Shown: positions 1 to 9,403, counted from the first letter of the stretch. The stretch is DNA of 64,000 nucleotides from Allorhizobium paknamense (GCF_030815125.1 NZ_JAUSWH010000005.1:62001-126000); one strand, 5' to 3'. Notes: generated by a model not told the origin, from the letters alone. Program-made: numbers and translations.

Positions 1-1
1 T

Positions 2-805
2 GCGGCCTTCGAGGCGCATCCCGTCTATTCGCAACAGGAAAAGCTGCGCATCGATGTGCTGAAGCGTTTCGGGGTCTACTCCACCGAAAGCAACGGCCAT
101 CTTTCGGAATATCTGCCCTGGTATCGCAAGCGTCCCGACGAGATCATCCGCTGGATCGACATGTCGGACTGGATTCATGGCGAGACCGGCGGCTATCTGC
201 GCCACTCCACGGAAACCCGCAACTGGTTCGAGACCGAGTTTCCGCAGTTTCTGGAGCAGGCGAAACAGCCCATCGATCCGGCGCGCCGCTCCAACGAGCA
301 TGCCAGTCATATTCTGGAAGCGCTGGAGACCGGGCGGATTTATCGCGGACATTTCAATGTCAGGAATAGCGGGGTGATTACCAATCTTCCCGCGGATGCG
401 ATCATCGAGTCACCCGGTTTCGTCGATCGTTTCGGCATCAATATGGTCTCCGGCATCACCCTGCCGGAAGCCTGTGCCGCGACATGCATGGCCTCGATCA
501 ACGTGCAGCGCATGGCGGTCCACGCCGCGATTGCGGGCGATATCGACCTTTTGAAACTTGCCGTCCTGCATGATCCGCTGGTTGGCGCGGTCGCCACGCC
601 TGAGGAGGTGTGGCAAATGGTCGACGAGATGGTGGTGGCACAGGCGCGCTGGCTGCCGCAATATGCCGACGCGATCCCGGCTGCCCGCGACCGTCTCAAG
701 CAGGCCAAGGTCAAGACTCGTGACTGGGCAGGCGCTGCCAGGCGGCAGGTGCGCAGCATTGAGGAACTGCGTGCCGAAAAGGCCGGGATGAAGGCTGCCG
801 GCTGA
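2..805 (+). CDS. melA: Alpha-galactosidase, glycoside hydrolase family 4 (5' end outside window)
   Basis: C-terminal part of a GH4 enzyme, the NAD- and metal-dependent family that hydrolyses alpha-galactosides such as melibiose and raffinose in the cytoplasm. The frame is open from base 2, so the true start lies upstream. Visible GH4 features are STESNGHLSEYLPWYRK, which is MelA-like, and the later NSGVITNLPADAIIE stretch. About 267 residues are present, against roughly 450 for a full GH4 protein. It is followed at 993 by the alpha-galactoside importer genes agpABCD on the same strand, the arrangement known from Sinorhizobium, which supports the substrate. An alpha-glucosidase or alpha-galacturonidase of the same family cannot be excluded without the N-terminus. 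Confidence 0.85.
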   Translation, partial: AAFEAHPVYSQQEKLRIDVLKRFGVYSTESNGHLSEYLPWYRKRPDEIIRWIDMSDWIHGETGGYLRHSTETRNWFETEFPQFLEQAKQPIDPARRSNEHASHILEALETGRIYRGHFNVRNSGVITNLPADAIIESPGFVDRFGINMVSGITLPEACAATCMASINVQRMAVHAAIAGDIDLLKLAVLHDPLVGAVATPEEVWQMVDEMVVAQARWLPQYADAIPAARDRLKQAKVKTRDWAGAARRQVRSIEELRAEKAGMKAAG

Positions 806-818
806 GGGACCGGCAGCC
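793..818 (+). other. Hairpin across the melA stop codon
   Basis: GGCTGCCGG (793-801) is exactly complementary to CCGGCAGCC (810-818) with an 8-nt loop. No T-run follows, so it is more likely an mRNA-processing or partial attenuation hairpin between melA and agpA than a strong terminator. Confidence 0.4.
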
Positions 819-992
819 TATCGGGTAAGCACAGGCTGACGCCGGAGGCTCTCGGGATCTGCGGAAGGAGGAGTTCGGCAGATCTTTTCGGAAGGACGAG
901 CGGTGTGCCCGGAGCATCGTTCCGACAAAGCGCACCGCGGCTTTCCGACCGAAAATTCTTAAAAAACAAAACCGATTGGGAGGAAGGACAGG

Positions 993-3080
993 ATGCACTA
1001 TCACGGAAAGATCAATTGGATCGCCGCGCTCAGCCTTGGCGTTTCGGCTTTCGCCTTGCAGGCCCAGGCCTTCGATACCAGTCCGCCACCAGAGCCGCCG
1101 CCCTTTCCCGCCCAAGGCAAGATCACCTATGTGGCACGCGATTCCATTCTGGAATTCAAGGCCTTGCCATCCTACAGCGAACCGGCCTGGGTGGCGGATA
1201 AATTCGAGAAGACCGGCAAGCTGCCGCCATTGAAGGAGCGCCTGCCCGAGGAGCCGCTTGTCTACAAGATCGCCAACATGCCGGACGGTGCCGGTGTTTA
1301 CGGCGATACGATGCGCCACGTCATCGGTGGCCGGCCGGAGGGCTGGAATTATATGGCCGGCCAGAGCCAGGGCTGGGGCGGCATCGACATCGCTCTTTCG
1401 GAATGCCTGACGCGCACGGCGCCCCTGTTCCAGGTCGACGCCAAGGATACCGAACCCTTGCCCAACCTCGCCAAGGGCTGGGATTGGTCTGCGGACGGGC
1501 ACAAGCTGACCATGCATCTGGTCAAGGGTGCGAAATGGTCCGACGGCGTTCCTTTTACCGCCGATGATGTGATGTTCTACTGGGAGGATGGCGTCATCGA
1601 TCCGAATGTCTCGCCGCTCGGCGGCGGTGCTTCGCCGGAAGCCTTCGGCGAAGGGACGACACTCAGGAAAATCGATGATTACACGGTGGAGTGGACGTTC
1701 AAGGCGGCCTTTCCCAAGCAGTATCTTTACACCATGGCCTATCCGAATTTCTGCCCCGGACCGGCCCATATCCTGAAGCCGAAGCATCCTAAATATTCCA
1801 AGAACACCTATGAGCAGTTCCGGAACGCCTTTCCGCCGGAATATATGAACATGCCGGTGATGGGCGCCTGGGTCCCGGTGGCCTATCGGCCGGATGACAT
1901 CATCGTCATGCGCCGCAATCCCTATTACTGGAAAGTCGATGAGAAGGGGCAGCAATTACCCTATCTGGATGAAGTGCATTACAAGCTTTCCACCTGGGCG
2001 GATCGCGACGTGCAGGCCGTAGCAGGCTCCGGCGACATTTCCAATCTGGAGCAGCCGGAAAACTTCGTGGCCTCGCTGAAACGGGCCGCCGAGCCCAGCG
2101 CGCCGGCGCGTCTGGCCTTCGGACCGCGACTGATCGGTTATAGCCTGTTGATGAATTTCTCCGCCAATGGCTGGGGCTCCCCGGACGAACGGGAACAGGC
2201 GGTGCGGGACTTGAACCGCAATCTTGAATTCCGTCAGGCGATCACATCCGCCATAGACCGCAAGGCCATCGGCGACAGTCTGGTGAAGGGGCCGTTCACG
2301 GCGATTTATCCCGGCGGCCTTTCCTCCGGTACCAGTTTCTACGACCGCAACTCCACCGTCTATTATCCCTATAACCTGGAGGCGGCCAAGGCGGCACTGA
2401 AAAAACTCGGGCTGGTCGACACCGACAATGATGGTTTCGTCAATTTCCCGAAAGGTACCGCCGGGGGCAAGAATGTCGAGATCGTGCTTCTCGTCAACAA
2501 TGGCTACACCACGGACAAGAGCCTGGCGGAAGGGCTGGTGGGGCAGATGGCGAAGCTGGGTATCCGGGTCGTCATCAACGCGGTCGATTCCAACCAGCGT
2601 GACGCCGCCCATTATGGCGGGCGGTTTGACTGGGCCGTGCGGCGCAACAGTTCGGAACTTTCCTCCGTCGTCCAGAATACCGAGCAACTGGCCCCTGTCG
2701 GTCCCCGCACCAGCTGGAATCACCGCGCCCCGGAGGGCAAGACGCTCGACATCATGCCCTTCGAGCAGCAGATGGCGGATCTGGTGAACCGTTTCATCAA
2801 TTCGCAGGACAATGCCGAGCGCGTGGATCTGATGAAGCAATATCAGAAGATTTCCACGGAGAACCTCTACACGGTGGGGCTCACGGAATATCCGGGCGCA
2901 TTGATCATCAACAAGCGCTTTTCCAACATTCCGCCGGGCACGCCCATCTACATGTTCAACTGGGCCGAAGACGCCATCATGCGGGAACGGGTCTGGGTGG
3001 CTGCCGACAAACAGGGCAAATACGAACTGTTTCCCCAGCAACTGCCCGGAAAGCCGGGTGACCGAGGCCCGATAGAATAA
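993..3080 (+). CDS. agpA: Periplasmic alpha-galactoside-binding protein (SBP family 5)
   Basis: Periplasmic solute-binding protein of the oligopeptide/nickel-type family 5, 695 residues. An N-terminal signal peptide (about residues 1-27, hydrophobic core ending in ALQAQA) precedes the mature protein. The LAKGWDWSADGHKLTMHL stretch and the KWSDGVPFTADDVMFYWE stretch are typical of the family. The length and the neighbours (GH4 enzyme upstream; two OppB/OppC-type permeases and a double ATPase downstream) match Sinorhizobium AgpA, which binds melibiose and raffinose although its family mostly binds peptides. The start at 993 follows a strong GGGAGGAAGGA ribosome-binding site. A binding protein for another oligosaccharide is the main alternative. 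Confidence 0.85.
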   Translation: MHYHGKINWIAALSLGVSAFALQAQAFDTSPPPEPPPFPAQGKITYVARDSILEFKALPSYSEPAWVADKFEKTGKLPPLKERLPEEPLVYKIANMPDGAGVYGDTMRHVIGGRPEGWNYMAGQSQGWGGIDIALSECLTRTAPLFQVDAKDTEPLPNLAKGWDWSADGHKLTMHLVKGAKWSDGVPFTADDVMFYWEDGVIDPNVSPLGGGASPEAFGEGTTLRKIDDYTVEWTFKAAFPKQYLYTMAYPNFCPGPAHILKPKHPKYSKNTYEQFRNAFPPEYMNMPVMGAWVPVAYRPDDIIVMRRNPYYWKVDEKGQQLPYLDEVHYKLSTWADRDVQAVAGSGDISNLEQPENFVASLKRAAEPSAPARLAFGPRLIGYSLLMNFSANGWGSPDEREQAVRDLNRNLEFRQAITSAIDRKAIGDSLVKGPFTAIYPGGLSSGTSFYDRNSTVYYPYNLEAAKAALKKLGLVDTDNDGFVNFPKGTAGGKNVEIVLLVNNGYTTDKSLAEGLVGQMAKLGIRVVINAVDSNQRDAAHYGGRFDWAVRRNSSELSSVVQNTEQLAPVGPRTSWNHRAPEGKTLDIMPFEQQMADLVNRFINSQDNAERVDLMKQYQKISTENLYTVGLTEYPGALIINKRFSNIPPGTPIYMFNWAEDAIMRERVWVAADKQGKYELFPQQLPGKPGDRGPIE

Positions 3081-3139
3081 AGTATGTCCGTCCGGAAATA
3101 CGAAAAGCACAGAACAAGAGTTCCTCCCTGAGAAAAAGA

Positions 3140-3164
3140 CCGGCCGCGCGTGGTGCGCGGCCGG
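3140..3164 (+). other. Strong GC hairpin after agpA
   Basis: A perfect 10-bp stem, CCGGCCGCGC (3140-3149) and GCGCGGCCGG (3155-3164), with the loop GTGGT. There is no T-run. It lies between the binding-protein gene and the permease genes, where such structures often protect the upstream mRNA 3' end and raise binding-protein levels over permeases. Confidence 0.6.
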
Positions 3165-3220
3165 AGTGAACCCGGGAGGGCCGCATCCGTCGGCTCTTGA
3201 ATGAAGGCAGAGGGAAGGTC

Positions 3221-4228
3221 ATGCTGCGATTTCTCCTGACGCGGATTGCCTCGGCGGTGCCGGTGCTGCTGATCCTGAGCATCGTCACCTTTGCCATTAT
3301 CCAGGCACCGCCCGGCGATTATGCCGATTACATCCGCTCGCAACTGATGAACCAGGGCGGTGCTTCCTTCGAACAGGCGGAAGCCCAGGCTCAGGCCTAT
3401 CGGGTAGAGCACGGGCTCGATCAGCCCATGGTCGTGCAGTATGTGAACTGGATCACCGGCATCGTGACGCGCGGTGATTTTGGCTACAGCTTTTATTACA
3501 ACAAGCCGGTGGCCGACGTGGTGGGAGAGCGCTTGCCACGCACGCTTGCGCTTGCGCTGGTGTGCCATATCCTTGCATCTTTGCTGGGGATCACCTTCGG
3601 CATCTGGGCGGCCACGCGGCAATATTCCTGGATCGATAATCTTCTGTCCGCGGTTTCCTTCCTGGGCATGACCGTGCCGCGCTTTCTGATGGCGCTGGTG
3701 CTGGTCTATCTGATGGTCTTTCATTTCGATGTGTCGGAAATCGGCAGTTTCTACTCGCCGCAATATGGCGGTGCGCCCTGGTCCTTTGCGAAGTTCGTCG
3801 ATCTTGTCAGCCATGTCTGGCCGGTGGTCGCCATCGCGGTCTTTGGCGGGCTTGCCTATAATATGCGGGTGATGCGCGGCAATCTGCTCGATACGCTGAA
3901 CGCGCAATATATCGAGACAGCGCGGGCCAAAGGCCTGCCGGAAAGCACGGTGATCCTGCGCCATGCGGTGCCGAATGCGCTGCATCCGCTGGTGATGTAT
4001 CAGGGCGTGGTGCTGCCTTACATGCTGAGCGGCGAGATCGAAACCGCGATCATCTTCGCCTTGCCGACGGTGGGGCCTGCCATTGTCGGCTCCATGGCGG
4101 TGGGGGATGTCTATGTCACCGCGACCTTCATGATGGTGCTCGCGGCAACGCTGGTGGTCGGCAATATCATCGCCGACATGCTGCTGGCCCTGCTCGACCC
4201 GCGTGTCCGCCAATTCGGGAGGGCGTGA
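3221..4228 (+). CDS. agpB: ABC transporter permease AgpB (OppB/DppB type)
   Basis: Inner-membrane permease of the binding-protein-dependent family, 335 residues. It has the OppB-type N-terminal LTRIASAVPVLLILSIVTF segment and six predicted membrane spans. The EAA loop (NAQYIETARAKGLPESTVI) contacts the ATPase. The ATG at 3221 is preferred over an in-frame TTG 24 nt upstream because GAGGGAAG lies just before it. The gene is separated by 1 nt from agpC. With AgpC it should form the membrane channel of the alpha-galactoside importer. Confidence 0.85.
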   Translation: MLRFLLTRIASAVPVLLILSIVTFAIIQAPPGDYADYIRSQLMNQGGASFEQAEAQAQAYRVEHGLDQPMVVQYVNWITGIVTRGDFGYSFYYNKPVADVVGERLPRTLALALVCHILASLLGITFGIWAATRQYSWIDNLLSAVSFLGMTVPRFLMALVLVYLMVFHFDVSEIGSFYSPQYGGAPWSFAKFVDLVSHVWPVVAIAVFGGLAYNMRVMRGNLLDTLNAQYIETARAKGLPESTVILRHAVPNALHPLVMYQGVVLPYMLSGEIETAIIFALPTVGPAIVGSMAVGDVYVTATFMMVLAATLVVGNIIADMLLALLDPRVRQFGRA

Positions 4229-4229
4229 G

Positions 4230-5363
4230 ATGCTGGCCATGGACGAGATCAAGACCGAAGCCGTGACAGACACCCGCCAACGCGCCGCCCACCGCAATGA
4301 AAGCTATGCGGCTCTGGTATGGCGGCGCTTCCGCCGCTCCTTTACCGGCATGATGGGGCTCCTCCTCGTGGCCTTGCTGGTGCTGATGGCGGTGTTTGCC
4401 GAATTTTTCGCGCCGATGGATCCGCTCGAAACCCATGAAAGCTTTTCACCGCCGCAGACGATCAGCTTTCGCGAGAAGGACGGCAGCTTCACCTGGCGAC
4501 CGCGTGTCTATGCCAATGCTGAAACCGGTGCGCTCGATCCGATAACCTTTCAACCCGTTATGGGGCCGGATCTCGATCATCCACGATTGCTGGGCTTTTT
4601 CGTCAAGGGCGCGGAGTACCGTCTGTTCGGTCTCCTGCCCACCGATCGCCACGTCTTCGGCTCGCTGGATGGCGATCCCGTGCATTTCCTCGGAACGGAC
4701 AAGTTTGGCCGCGACATTCTCTCGCGCGCCATCCATGGATCTCGGATTTCGCTGGCAATTGCGCTGAGCGTGGTCGCCATCGTGACGATTGTCGGCACCA
4801 GCGTCGGGCTTGTCTCCGGCTATTTCGGTGGCGCAGCCGATGCCTGGATCCAGCGCTTTGTTGAAATCGTGCTGGCATTTCCGCAATTGCCGCTCTATCT
4901 GGCGCTCACCTCGCTGATCCCCGTCACCGCTCCCACTCATGTGTTCCTGACCTTCGTGGTCGTTGTGATGTCGGCACTGGGCTGGGCGCAGATGTCACGG
5001 GAGGTGCGGGGCAAGACGCTGGCGCTGGCGCGGATAGAGTATGTGCGGGCAGCTATTGCGGTTGGCGCGACGGACCGCCGGATCATCTTCCAGCATATCC
5101 TTCCGAATGTGATGAGCCATGTGATCGTTGCCGTCACCCTGCATATCCCGACGGTCATCCTGTTGGAATCCTTCCTCGGATTCCTAGGCTTTGCAGTAAA
5201 GCCGCCGCTGATCTCCTGGGGCGTGATGTTGCAGGATACCGCTACCTATTCGGTGATCGGCTCCTATCCGTGGATTCTCTCACCCGTTGCCTTCGTGCTC
5301 ATTGCCGTCTTCGCTTTCAATGCGCTTGGCGATGGTCTGCGCGATGCGATCGATCCTTATTAG
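4230..5363 (+). CDS. agpC: ABC transporter permease AgpC (OppC/DppC type)
   Basis: Second inner-membrane permease of the agp importer, 377 residues. The OppC-type motif LGTDKFGRDILSRAIHGSR follows a long periplasmic segment of about 85 residues after the first span; this segment is longer than in most OppC proteins. The EAA-type loop is REVRGKTLALARIEYVRAA. The ATG at 4230, preceded by GGGAGGGCG, is chosen over an upstream GTG that would overlap agpB. The protein ends in NALGDGLRDAIDPY, the usual C-terminus of this family. Confidence 0.85.
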   Translation: MLAMDEIKTEAVTDTRQRAAHRNESYAALVWRRFRRSFTGMMGLLLVALLVLMAVFAEFFAPMDPLETHESFSPPQTISFREKDGSFTWRPRVYANAETGALDPITFQPVMGPDLDHPRLLGFFVKGAEYRLFGLLPTDRHVFGSLDGDPVHFLGTDKFGRDILSRAIHGSRISLAIALSVVAIVTIVGTSVGLVSGYFGGAADAWIQRFVEIVLAFPQLPLYLALTSLIPVTAPTHVFLTFVVVVMSALGWAQMSREVRGKTLALARIEYVRAAIAVGATDRRIIFQHILPNVMSHVIVAVTLHIPTVILLESFLGFLGFAVKPPLISWGVMLQDTATYSVIGSYPWILSPVAFVLIAVFAFNALGDGLRDAIDPY

Positions 5364-5420
5364 AGCATTGTCCTGAGAAAAGTGTAGGGCGGTTTTCCGT
5401 TCGGAAATGCGTAAAAACCA
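5363..5420 (+). repeat. Rhizobial intergenic mosaic repeat, copy 1 (family A)
   Basis: The gap between agpC and agpD holds an element starting AGAGCATTGTCC and containing the palindromic core GGTTTTCCGTTCGGAAATGC. The same core appears at 22653-22725, 32209-32267 and 54115-54172. Its position inside an operon shows that it is transcribed. Confidence 0.7.
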
Positions 5421-5434
5421 AAGGAGAGGCTTTG

Positions 5435-7102
5435 ATGGTTCTGGCACGACAAAGCAGCTTTGCCCCCGAAACCCGGCTGGATATGGCGGATAAGACCGGC
5501 TCGCCCATTCTCGATGCCCGGCAAGTGGCGGTGAGCTTCAGGGTGGAGCATGGCCATGTCGAGGCGGTGAAGGACATTTCCTTCCAGCTCTATCCGGGCG
5601 AAACCATTGCCATTGTCGGTGAATCCGGCTCCGGCAAGTCAGTCACGGCGCGCACGGTCATGGGGCTTCTCACGAAACGCGCCACGATCTCGCCCAAGAC
5701 CAGCATCGCCTTCAATGGCCAGAATATTCTGGCATTTTCATCCCGCGCCCGCCGCGCTCTGCGCGGCAACCGCATTTCGATGATCTTTCAGGAGCCGATG
5801 AGTTCGCTCAACCCGCTCTACACCATCGGCAGCCAGATCGTGGAAGCGATCCGTGTTCATGCCCGCATGAGTAAGGCGCAGGCTGAGGCGCGGGCGCTGG
5901 ATCTGTTGCGGCAGGTGCAGATCCCGGAGCCGGAGGCGCGGCTGAAGCAATATCCTCATCAACTGTCCGGCGGGCAGCGCCAGCGCGTGATGATCGCCAT
6001 GGCGCTCTCCAACGACCCCGATGTGCTGATCGCCGATGAACCGACGACGGCGCTCGACGTGACGGTGCAGGCCCAGATATTGCAATTGATCCGCAACCTG
6101 CAGCAGGCCCGGGGCATGGCTGTAGTGCTGATCACCCATGACCTGACCATCGTGCGGAAATTTTCTGACTATGTCTATGTCATGCAGCATGGCGAGATGC
6201 GCGAACACAATACCACCGAAGCGCTTTTCGCCAGACCGCAACATCCCTATACGAAAAAGCTGCTTGCCTCGGAGCCGCAGGGCAGTGCCTCGCCTTTGCC
6301 CGAACAGGCCGGGCCGCTCCTGACTGCGCGCGGCGTCAAGGTCTCCTTCATGATGCAGCATGGCGGCTTCTTCAAGCCGGACCTGCGTGAACTGGTGGCC
6401 GTTGACAGTCTTGGTCTGACGCTCCGGCGGCACGAAACCTTGGGCATTGTCGGCGAATCCGGCTCCGGCAAGACCACCTTCGGCCAATCGCTGCTGCGGT
6501 TGAATGAGCCGGTCGCCGCCGAAATCCTGTTCGACGGAGAAAGGGTCGATGGCCGCACGCGCAAGCAAATGCGCCCCTTGCGCGCCCGCATGCAGATCGT
6601 CTTTCAGGACCCGTTTGCCTCGCTCAACCCACGCATGACCATCGGCCAGATCATTGAGGAGGGGCTGATCGTCAACGCAATCGGTCAAAGCCGTGCCGAG
6701 CGGGTGGAGCGGGTTCAGGACGCGCTGCATGCCGCCGGCATGCCGGTCGATATCCTGTCGCGCTTTCCGCACGAGTTTTCCGGTGGCCAGCGGCAACGCA
6801 TCGCCATTGCCCGGGCAATTGCGCTGGAGCCGGAATTCATCCTGCTGGATGAACCTACCTCGGCGCTGGACCTCTCCGTGCAGGCGCAAATCATCGAGCT
6901 TTTGCGCAAGCTGCAGGACGAGCGCGGCCTGAGCTACCTCTTCATTTCCCATGACCTCAAAGTGGTGCGTGCACTCTGCCACCGCGTCATTGTCATGCAG
7001 CATGGCCGGATTGTCGAGGAAGGCTCCGTCTCGGACGTGCTTTCCAACCCGCAAACCGACTACACCCGCAAGCTGGTGAGAGCCGCTTTCGAAATTGCCT
7101 GA
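5435..7102 (+). CDS. agpD: Fused double ABC ATPase of the alpha-galactoside importer
   Basis: Cytoplasmic ATPase with two complete oligopeptide-type nucleotide-binding domains in one chain (555 residues). Domain 1 has Walker A GESGSGKS at about residues 62-69 and the signature LSGGQRQR at about 177. Domain 2 has Walker A GESGSGKT at about 340 and FSGGQRQR at about 447. Both carry the Walker B DEPTxALD. In most Opp systems these are separate OppD and OppF proteins; the fusion is known in this subfamily. The ATG at 5435 follows AGGAGAGG; an ATG 48 nt downstream is a weaker alternative. It is the last gene of the operon and is followed by strong hairpins. Confidence 0.85.
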   Translation: MVLARQSSFAPETRLDMADKTGSPILDARQVAVSFRVEHGHVEAVKDISFQLYPGETIAIVGESGSGKSVTARTVMGLLTKRATISPKTSIAFNGQNILAFSSRARRALRGNRISMIFQEPMSSLNPLYTIGSQIVEAIRVHARMSKAQAEARALDLLRQVQIPEPEARLKQYPHQLSGGQRQRVMIAMALSNDPDVLIADEPTTALDVTVQAQILQLIRNLQQARGMAVVLITHDLTIVRKFSDYVYVMQHGEMREHNTTEALFARPQHPYTKKLLASEPQGSASPLPEQAGPLLTARGVKVSFMMQHGGFFKPDLRELVAVDSLGLTLRRHETLGIVGESGSGKTTFGQSLLRLNEPVAAEILFDGERVDGRTRKQMRPLRARMQIVFQDPFASLNPRMTIGQIIEEGLIVNAIGQSRAERVERVQDALHAAGMPVDILSRFPHEFSGGQRQRIAIARAIALEPEFILLDEPTSALDLSVQAQIIELLRKLQDERGLSYLFISHDLKVVRALCHRVIVMQHGRIVEEGSVSDVLSNPQTDYTRKLVRAAFEIA

Positions 7103-7130
7103 CGCAATTTGAGCGCCGATCTGATTGAAT

Positions 7131-7165
7131 AATACGAAGAGTCATTGAAAATGACTCTTCGTATT
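7131..7165 (+). terminator. Perfect 15-bp hairpin after agpD (repeat family C, copy 1)
   Basis: AATACGAAGAGTCAT (7131-7145) is exactly complementary to ATGACTCTTCGTATT (7151-7165), with loop TGAAA and CCCCTTTT after it. It is likely the terminator of the agp operon. Related hairpins occur at 21535-21563 and 53165-53190, each also at an operon end. Confidence 0.7.
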
Positions 7166-7169
7166 CCCC

Positions 7170-7213
7170 TTTTCGAATATCTCAAGCCCCTGATGCATTT
7201 GAGATATTCGAAA
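7170..7213 (+). repeat. Perfect 15-bp inverted repeat
   Basis: TTTCGAATATCTCAA (7170-7184) is exactly complementary to TTGAGATATTCGAAA (7199-7213), with a 14-nt spacer containing ATGCAT. It directly follows the agpD terminator hairpin. Function unknown. Confidence 0.65.
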
Positions 7214-7219
7214 TTCTTT

Positions 7220-7256
7220 CAAGGCGAGGATGCGTTAGCATCTTCGAGCCTTGGTA
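7220..7256 (+). repeat. Hairpin repeat family D, copy 1
   Basis: CAAGGCGAGGATGC and GCATCTTCGAGCCTTG fold around GTTA. The same element in inverted orientation lies at 50649-50687 between an ABC ATPase gene and its binding-protein gene. Confidence 0.6.
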
Positions 7257-7302
7257 TAAAATGGGCGCTCTTACCTTTTCTTTTTGAAACACGCCCTTGA
7301 CG

Positions 7303-7329
7303 CTTTTCTTTTGCTCCCTAAAAGAAAAG
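7303..7329 (+). repeat. 10-bp inverted repeat of AT-rich arms
   Basis: CTTTTCTTTT (7303-7312) is complementary to AAAAGAAAAG (7320-7329), loop GCTCCCT. It is the fourth hairpin in this intergenic stretch. No GC-rich stem or T-run, so a classical terminator is unlikely. Confidence 0.5.
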
Positions 7330-7685
7330 GGGTGCCACTTGTATTTCTTTGAAATATATACCGATATTTTACTTATTTATTTTCTAAATAAGCGTGATGT
7401 GTAATGAACACAAATTTGTGTTTTCGGCGCCCGATCTGGCATATTGCGCGATCAAGTAAAACGTGACCATCTATTTGCATGCTCATGTAACAGCGGATAT
7501 TCATTCTGCTGGTGTTGCAGCATCCACAAATTGTACTTCACGCTGATACATCCTCTCTGCAGTCATGAACGCGTCCCGGGCTTTTGATGCTCCGACGCAT
7601 TGAGCGTGGTGGTTGATCACCGTGCTGTCGGCCTTTGTCTATCTTTCAGAAACAGCGTTTTTACAGCTCTCGTGGGAGGAGTATT

Positions 7686-8711
7686 GTGAATATGCGCGAT
7701 GAGTCGTTGACGCTTGACGTGCCTGCGCCCGATCCCTGCGATGCGGATCTGCTGGAGCAGGCGCCGGTAAAGGCTGAGACCGGCATGGTTGGCCACAAAC
7801 GACGGACTGTTGCACAGCCACCCCAGCAGAATATCATCTGGATCGCTTCCTATCCGAAATCCGGGAATACCTGGGTGCGGATCTTCGTTCACAACCTCCT
7901 GCGGGAATTGCGGGGAGAAACCGAAGGCACCCAGAACATCAACGATCTTGGCCGCTATGCCATCTGGGAGCACAGCTATCCCCACTATAGTCAGGTTCTG
8001 GGCAAATCCCCGCAGACCGCAAGCCCTGCGGACTTGGCCAGGGCCCGGCCTGAGGTGCAGGCGCTGATTTCCCGGCAACAGACCGGCCTTTCGCTCACCA
8101 AGACGCATCTTTGCTTCGGAACGGATCATGGCGTGCCAACCATCAACCTGTCCGTCACACTGGCTGCCATCTATATCGTCCGCAATCCCCTGGATGTGGC
8201 GATTTCCTATGCCCACCATTGCGCACGCCCTGTAGATGCCATCATCGCCGACATGGCGCGCCCCGGATTTCGCACGATACCGACGGAGAAACATGTCGGC
8301 GAATTGCTGGGAAGCTGGAGCCAGCATGTGGCGAGCTGGATGGGGATCTCATCCCGGCCCGTCTATATCATGCGTTACGAAGACATGCTGGCAAACCCGG
8401 TGCGCATCTTCGGCGGGCTTGCCAGTTTTCTCGGCTTGCGCCCCACAGGCCCGCAACTGCAAAGGGCCGTGGAGAAATCTTCCTTCTCCGAACTGACAAG
8501 ACAGGAGAGCGAGCATGGTTTCAAGGAAAAGCCCAAGCACGCCGAGCGTTTTTTCCGGGAGGGACGGGCAGGACAATGGCAACAAGCTCTCTCTGCCGCC
8601 CAGGTGCAAATGGTGCTGAGGGAGCATGCACCCATGATGCAGAGAATGAACTATCTGGCGCCAACTGCGGGTGTGACTATGGAAGGTAGCGCAAGGTCTC
8701 ATTCTGCTTGA
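7686..8711 (+). CDS. Sulfotransferase domain protein
   Basis: Soluble sulfotransferase of the PAPS-dependent superfamily, about 341 residues. The 5'-phosphosulfate loop YPKSGNTW lies at about residues 56-63 and the 3'-phosphate-binding segment YIVRNPLDVAISYAHH at about 162-177. The C-terminus has GRAGQW, which fits the usual late nucleotide-binding RKGxxGDW-type motif with changes. The acceptor cannot be predicted; related proteins modify carbohydrates, lipids or tyrosines. I chose the GTG at 7686 because GGGAGGAG ends 5 nt before it; the ATG at 7692 is possible. It stands alone between the agp operon and the type I secretion genes on the same strand, so it may be the first gene of that locus, but no functional link is shown. 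Confidence 0.8.
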   Translation: MNMRDESLTLDVPAPDPCDADLLEQAPVKAETGMVGHKRRTVAQPPQQNIIWIASYPKSGNTWVRIFVHNLLRELRGETEGTQNINDLGRYAIWEHSYPHYSQVLGKSPQTASPADLARARPEVQALISRQQTGLSLTKTHLCFGTDHGVPTINLSVTLAAIYIVRNPLDVAISYAHHCARPVDAIIADMARPGFRTIPTEKHVGELLGSWSQHVASWMGISSRPVYIMRYEDMLANPVRIFGGLASFLGLRPTGPQLQRAVEKSSFSELTRQESEHGFKEKPKHAERFFREGRAGQWQQALSAAQVQMVLREHAPMMQRMNYLAPTAGVTMEGSARSHSA

Positions 8712-8797
8712 TACTTAAATCCAGGGCTTGATATTGCCAATATTTACGCCCCTTTGTCTAGTGCGCCTGTTAATCATGGGAGGAAACCTGGATAAAA

Positions 8798-9403
8798 ATG
8801 AGTGAAATTGGGAAAATCCATCAACAAAAAATGGAAAAATTGAATATATTTTCTATTTTAATGGCCGCAAATATATTTTTAGAGTCGATAATCGGATTAT
8901 TTTGCATTATTTCTCCATTGTATTTAATTAGGAATATTTATTACTTGAAATTTTTTAACTATATAATTGGTTATAGTCGAATTAATAGCTTAGCTTATAT
9001 GGAATCAGTTTCTGTCGGATATGGCTACAGGTTCCAGTTGGCAACAGATATATCTTTATTTCTGACGGCAATAATGGTCTTTTTATTTTTTATTTTTTGT
9101 ATTTTGTCTATAAAATACAAAAAATACAATTTTTTTTATCGTAAAAAAATAGATTCTATTGTATTTTTAAAAATGTTTTTGTCGGTCTTTTTTATTTACT
9201 TTGTGGCTTATATAAATTTGTATTTTAACGTAAATTACGATGAAGTCCCTAATTACTTTGTAAAAGTAATAATGAAATCACAATGGGCGCCATTTGTTTC
9301 GTGTTTGTATTTTTCTTTTTTTTATTTTGTCTTGATTACGACTTTAAATGCTATCTTGACGGCAATTATTCGCGGAGAGGATCGCGGCAATGGGACCGAA
9401 TAA
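8798..9403 (+). CDS. Small AT-rich integral membrane protein, unknown function
   Basis: A 201-residue protein of unrecognised family. It has about four hydrophobic spans (around residues 18-45, 83-106, 122-145 and 165-190), a Tyr/Phe/Ile-rich composition and basic stretches such as KYKKYNFFYRKK between spans. The DNA is strikingly AT-rich (runs of T and A, codons such as TTA, ATA and AAA), unlike every flanking gene, which suggests acquisition from elsewhere. Its last 14 nt overlap the start of the giant secreted-protein gene, so the two are translationally coupled. Position, size and topology would fit an immunity or accessory protein for that gene product, but that is inference only. Its ribosome-binding site is GGAGGA, 12 nt before the ATG. 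Confidence 0.7.
   Translation: MSEIGKIHQQKMEKLNIFSILMAANIFLESIIGLFCIISPLYLIRNIYYLKFFNYIIGYSRINSLAYMESVSVGYGYRFQLATDISLFLTAIMVFLFFIFCILSIKYKKYNFFYRKKIDSIVFLKMFLSVFFIYFVAYINLYFNVNYDEVPNYFVKVIMKSQWAPFVSCLYFSFFYFVLITTLNAILTAIIRGEDRGNGTE

Larger units (their letters stand above)
7103..7685 (+). other. Gene-free stretch with stacked hairpins, before the secretion locus
   Basis: I find no convincing coding sequence here. It contains at least four inverted repeats (listed separately) between 7131 and 7329, then AT-rich DNA around 7340-7440 and a presumed promoter region for the sulfotransferase gene. It marks the border between the high-GC agp operon and the type I secretion locus. Confidence 0.7.

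Noticed and set aside
5270..5434. An earlier start for the agpD ATPase inside agpC
   Set aside because: The added residues would be encoded by agpC out of frame and by the intergenic repeat; the ATG at 5435 has a good ribosome-binding site.
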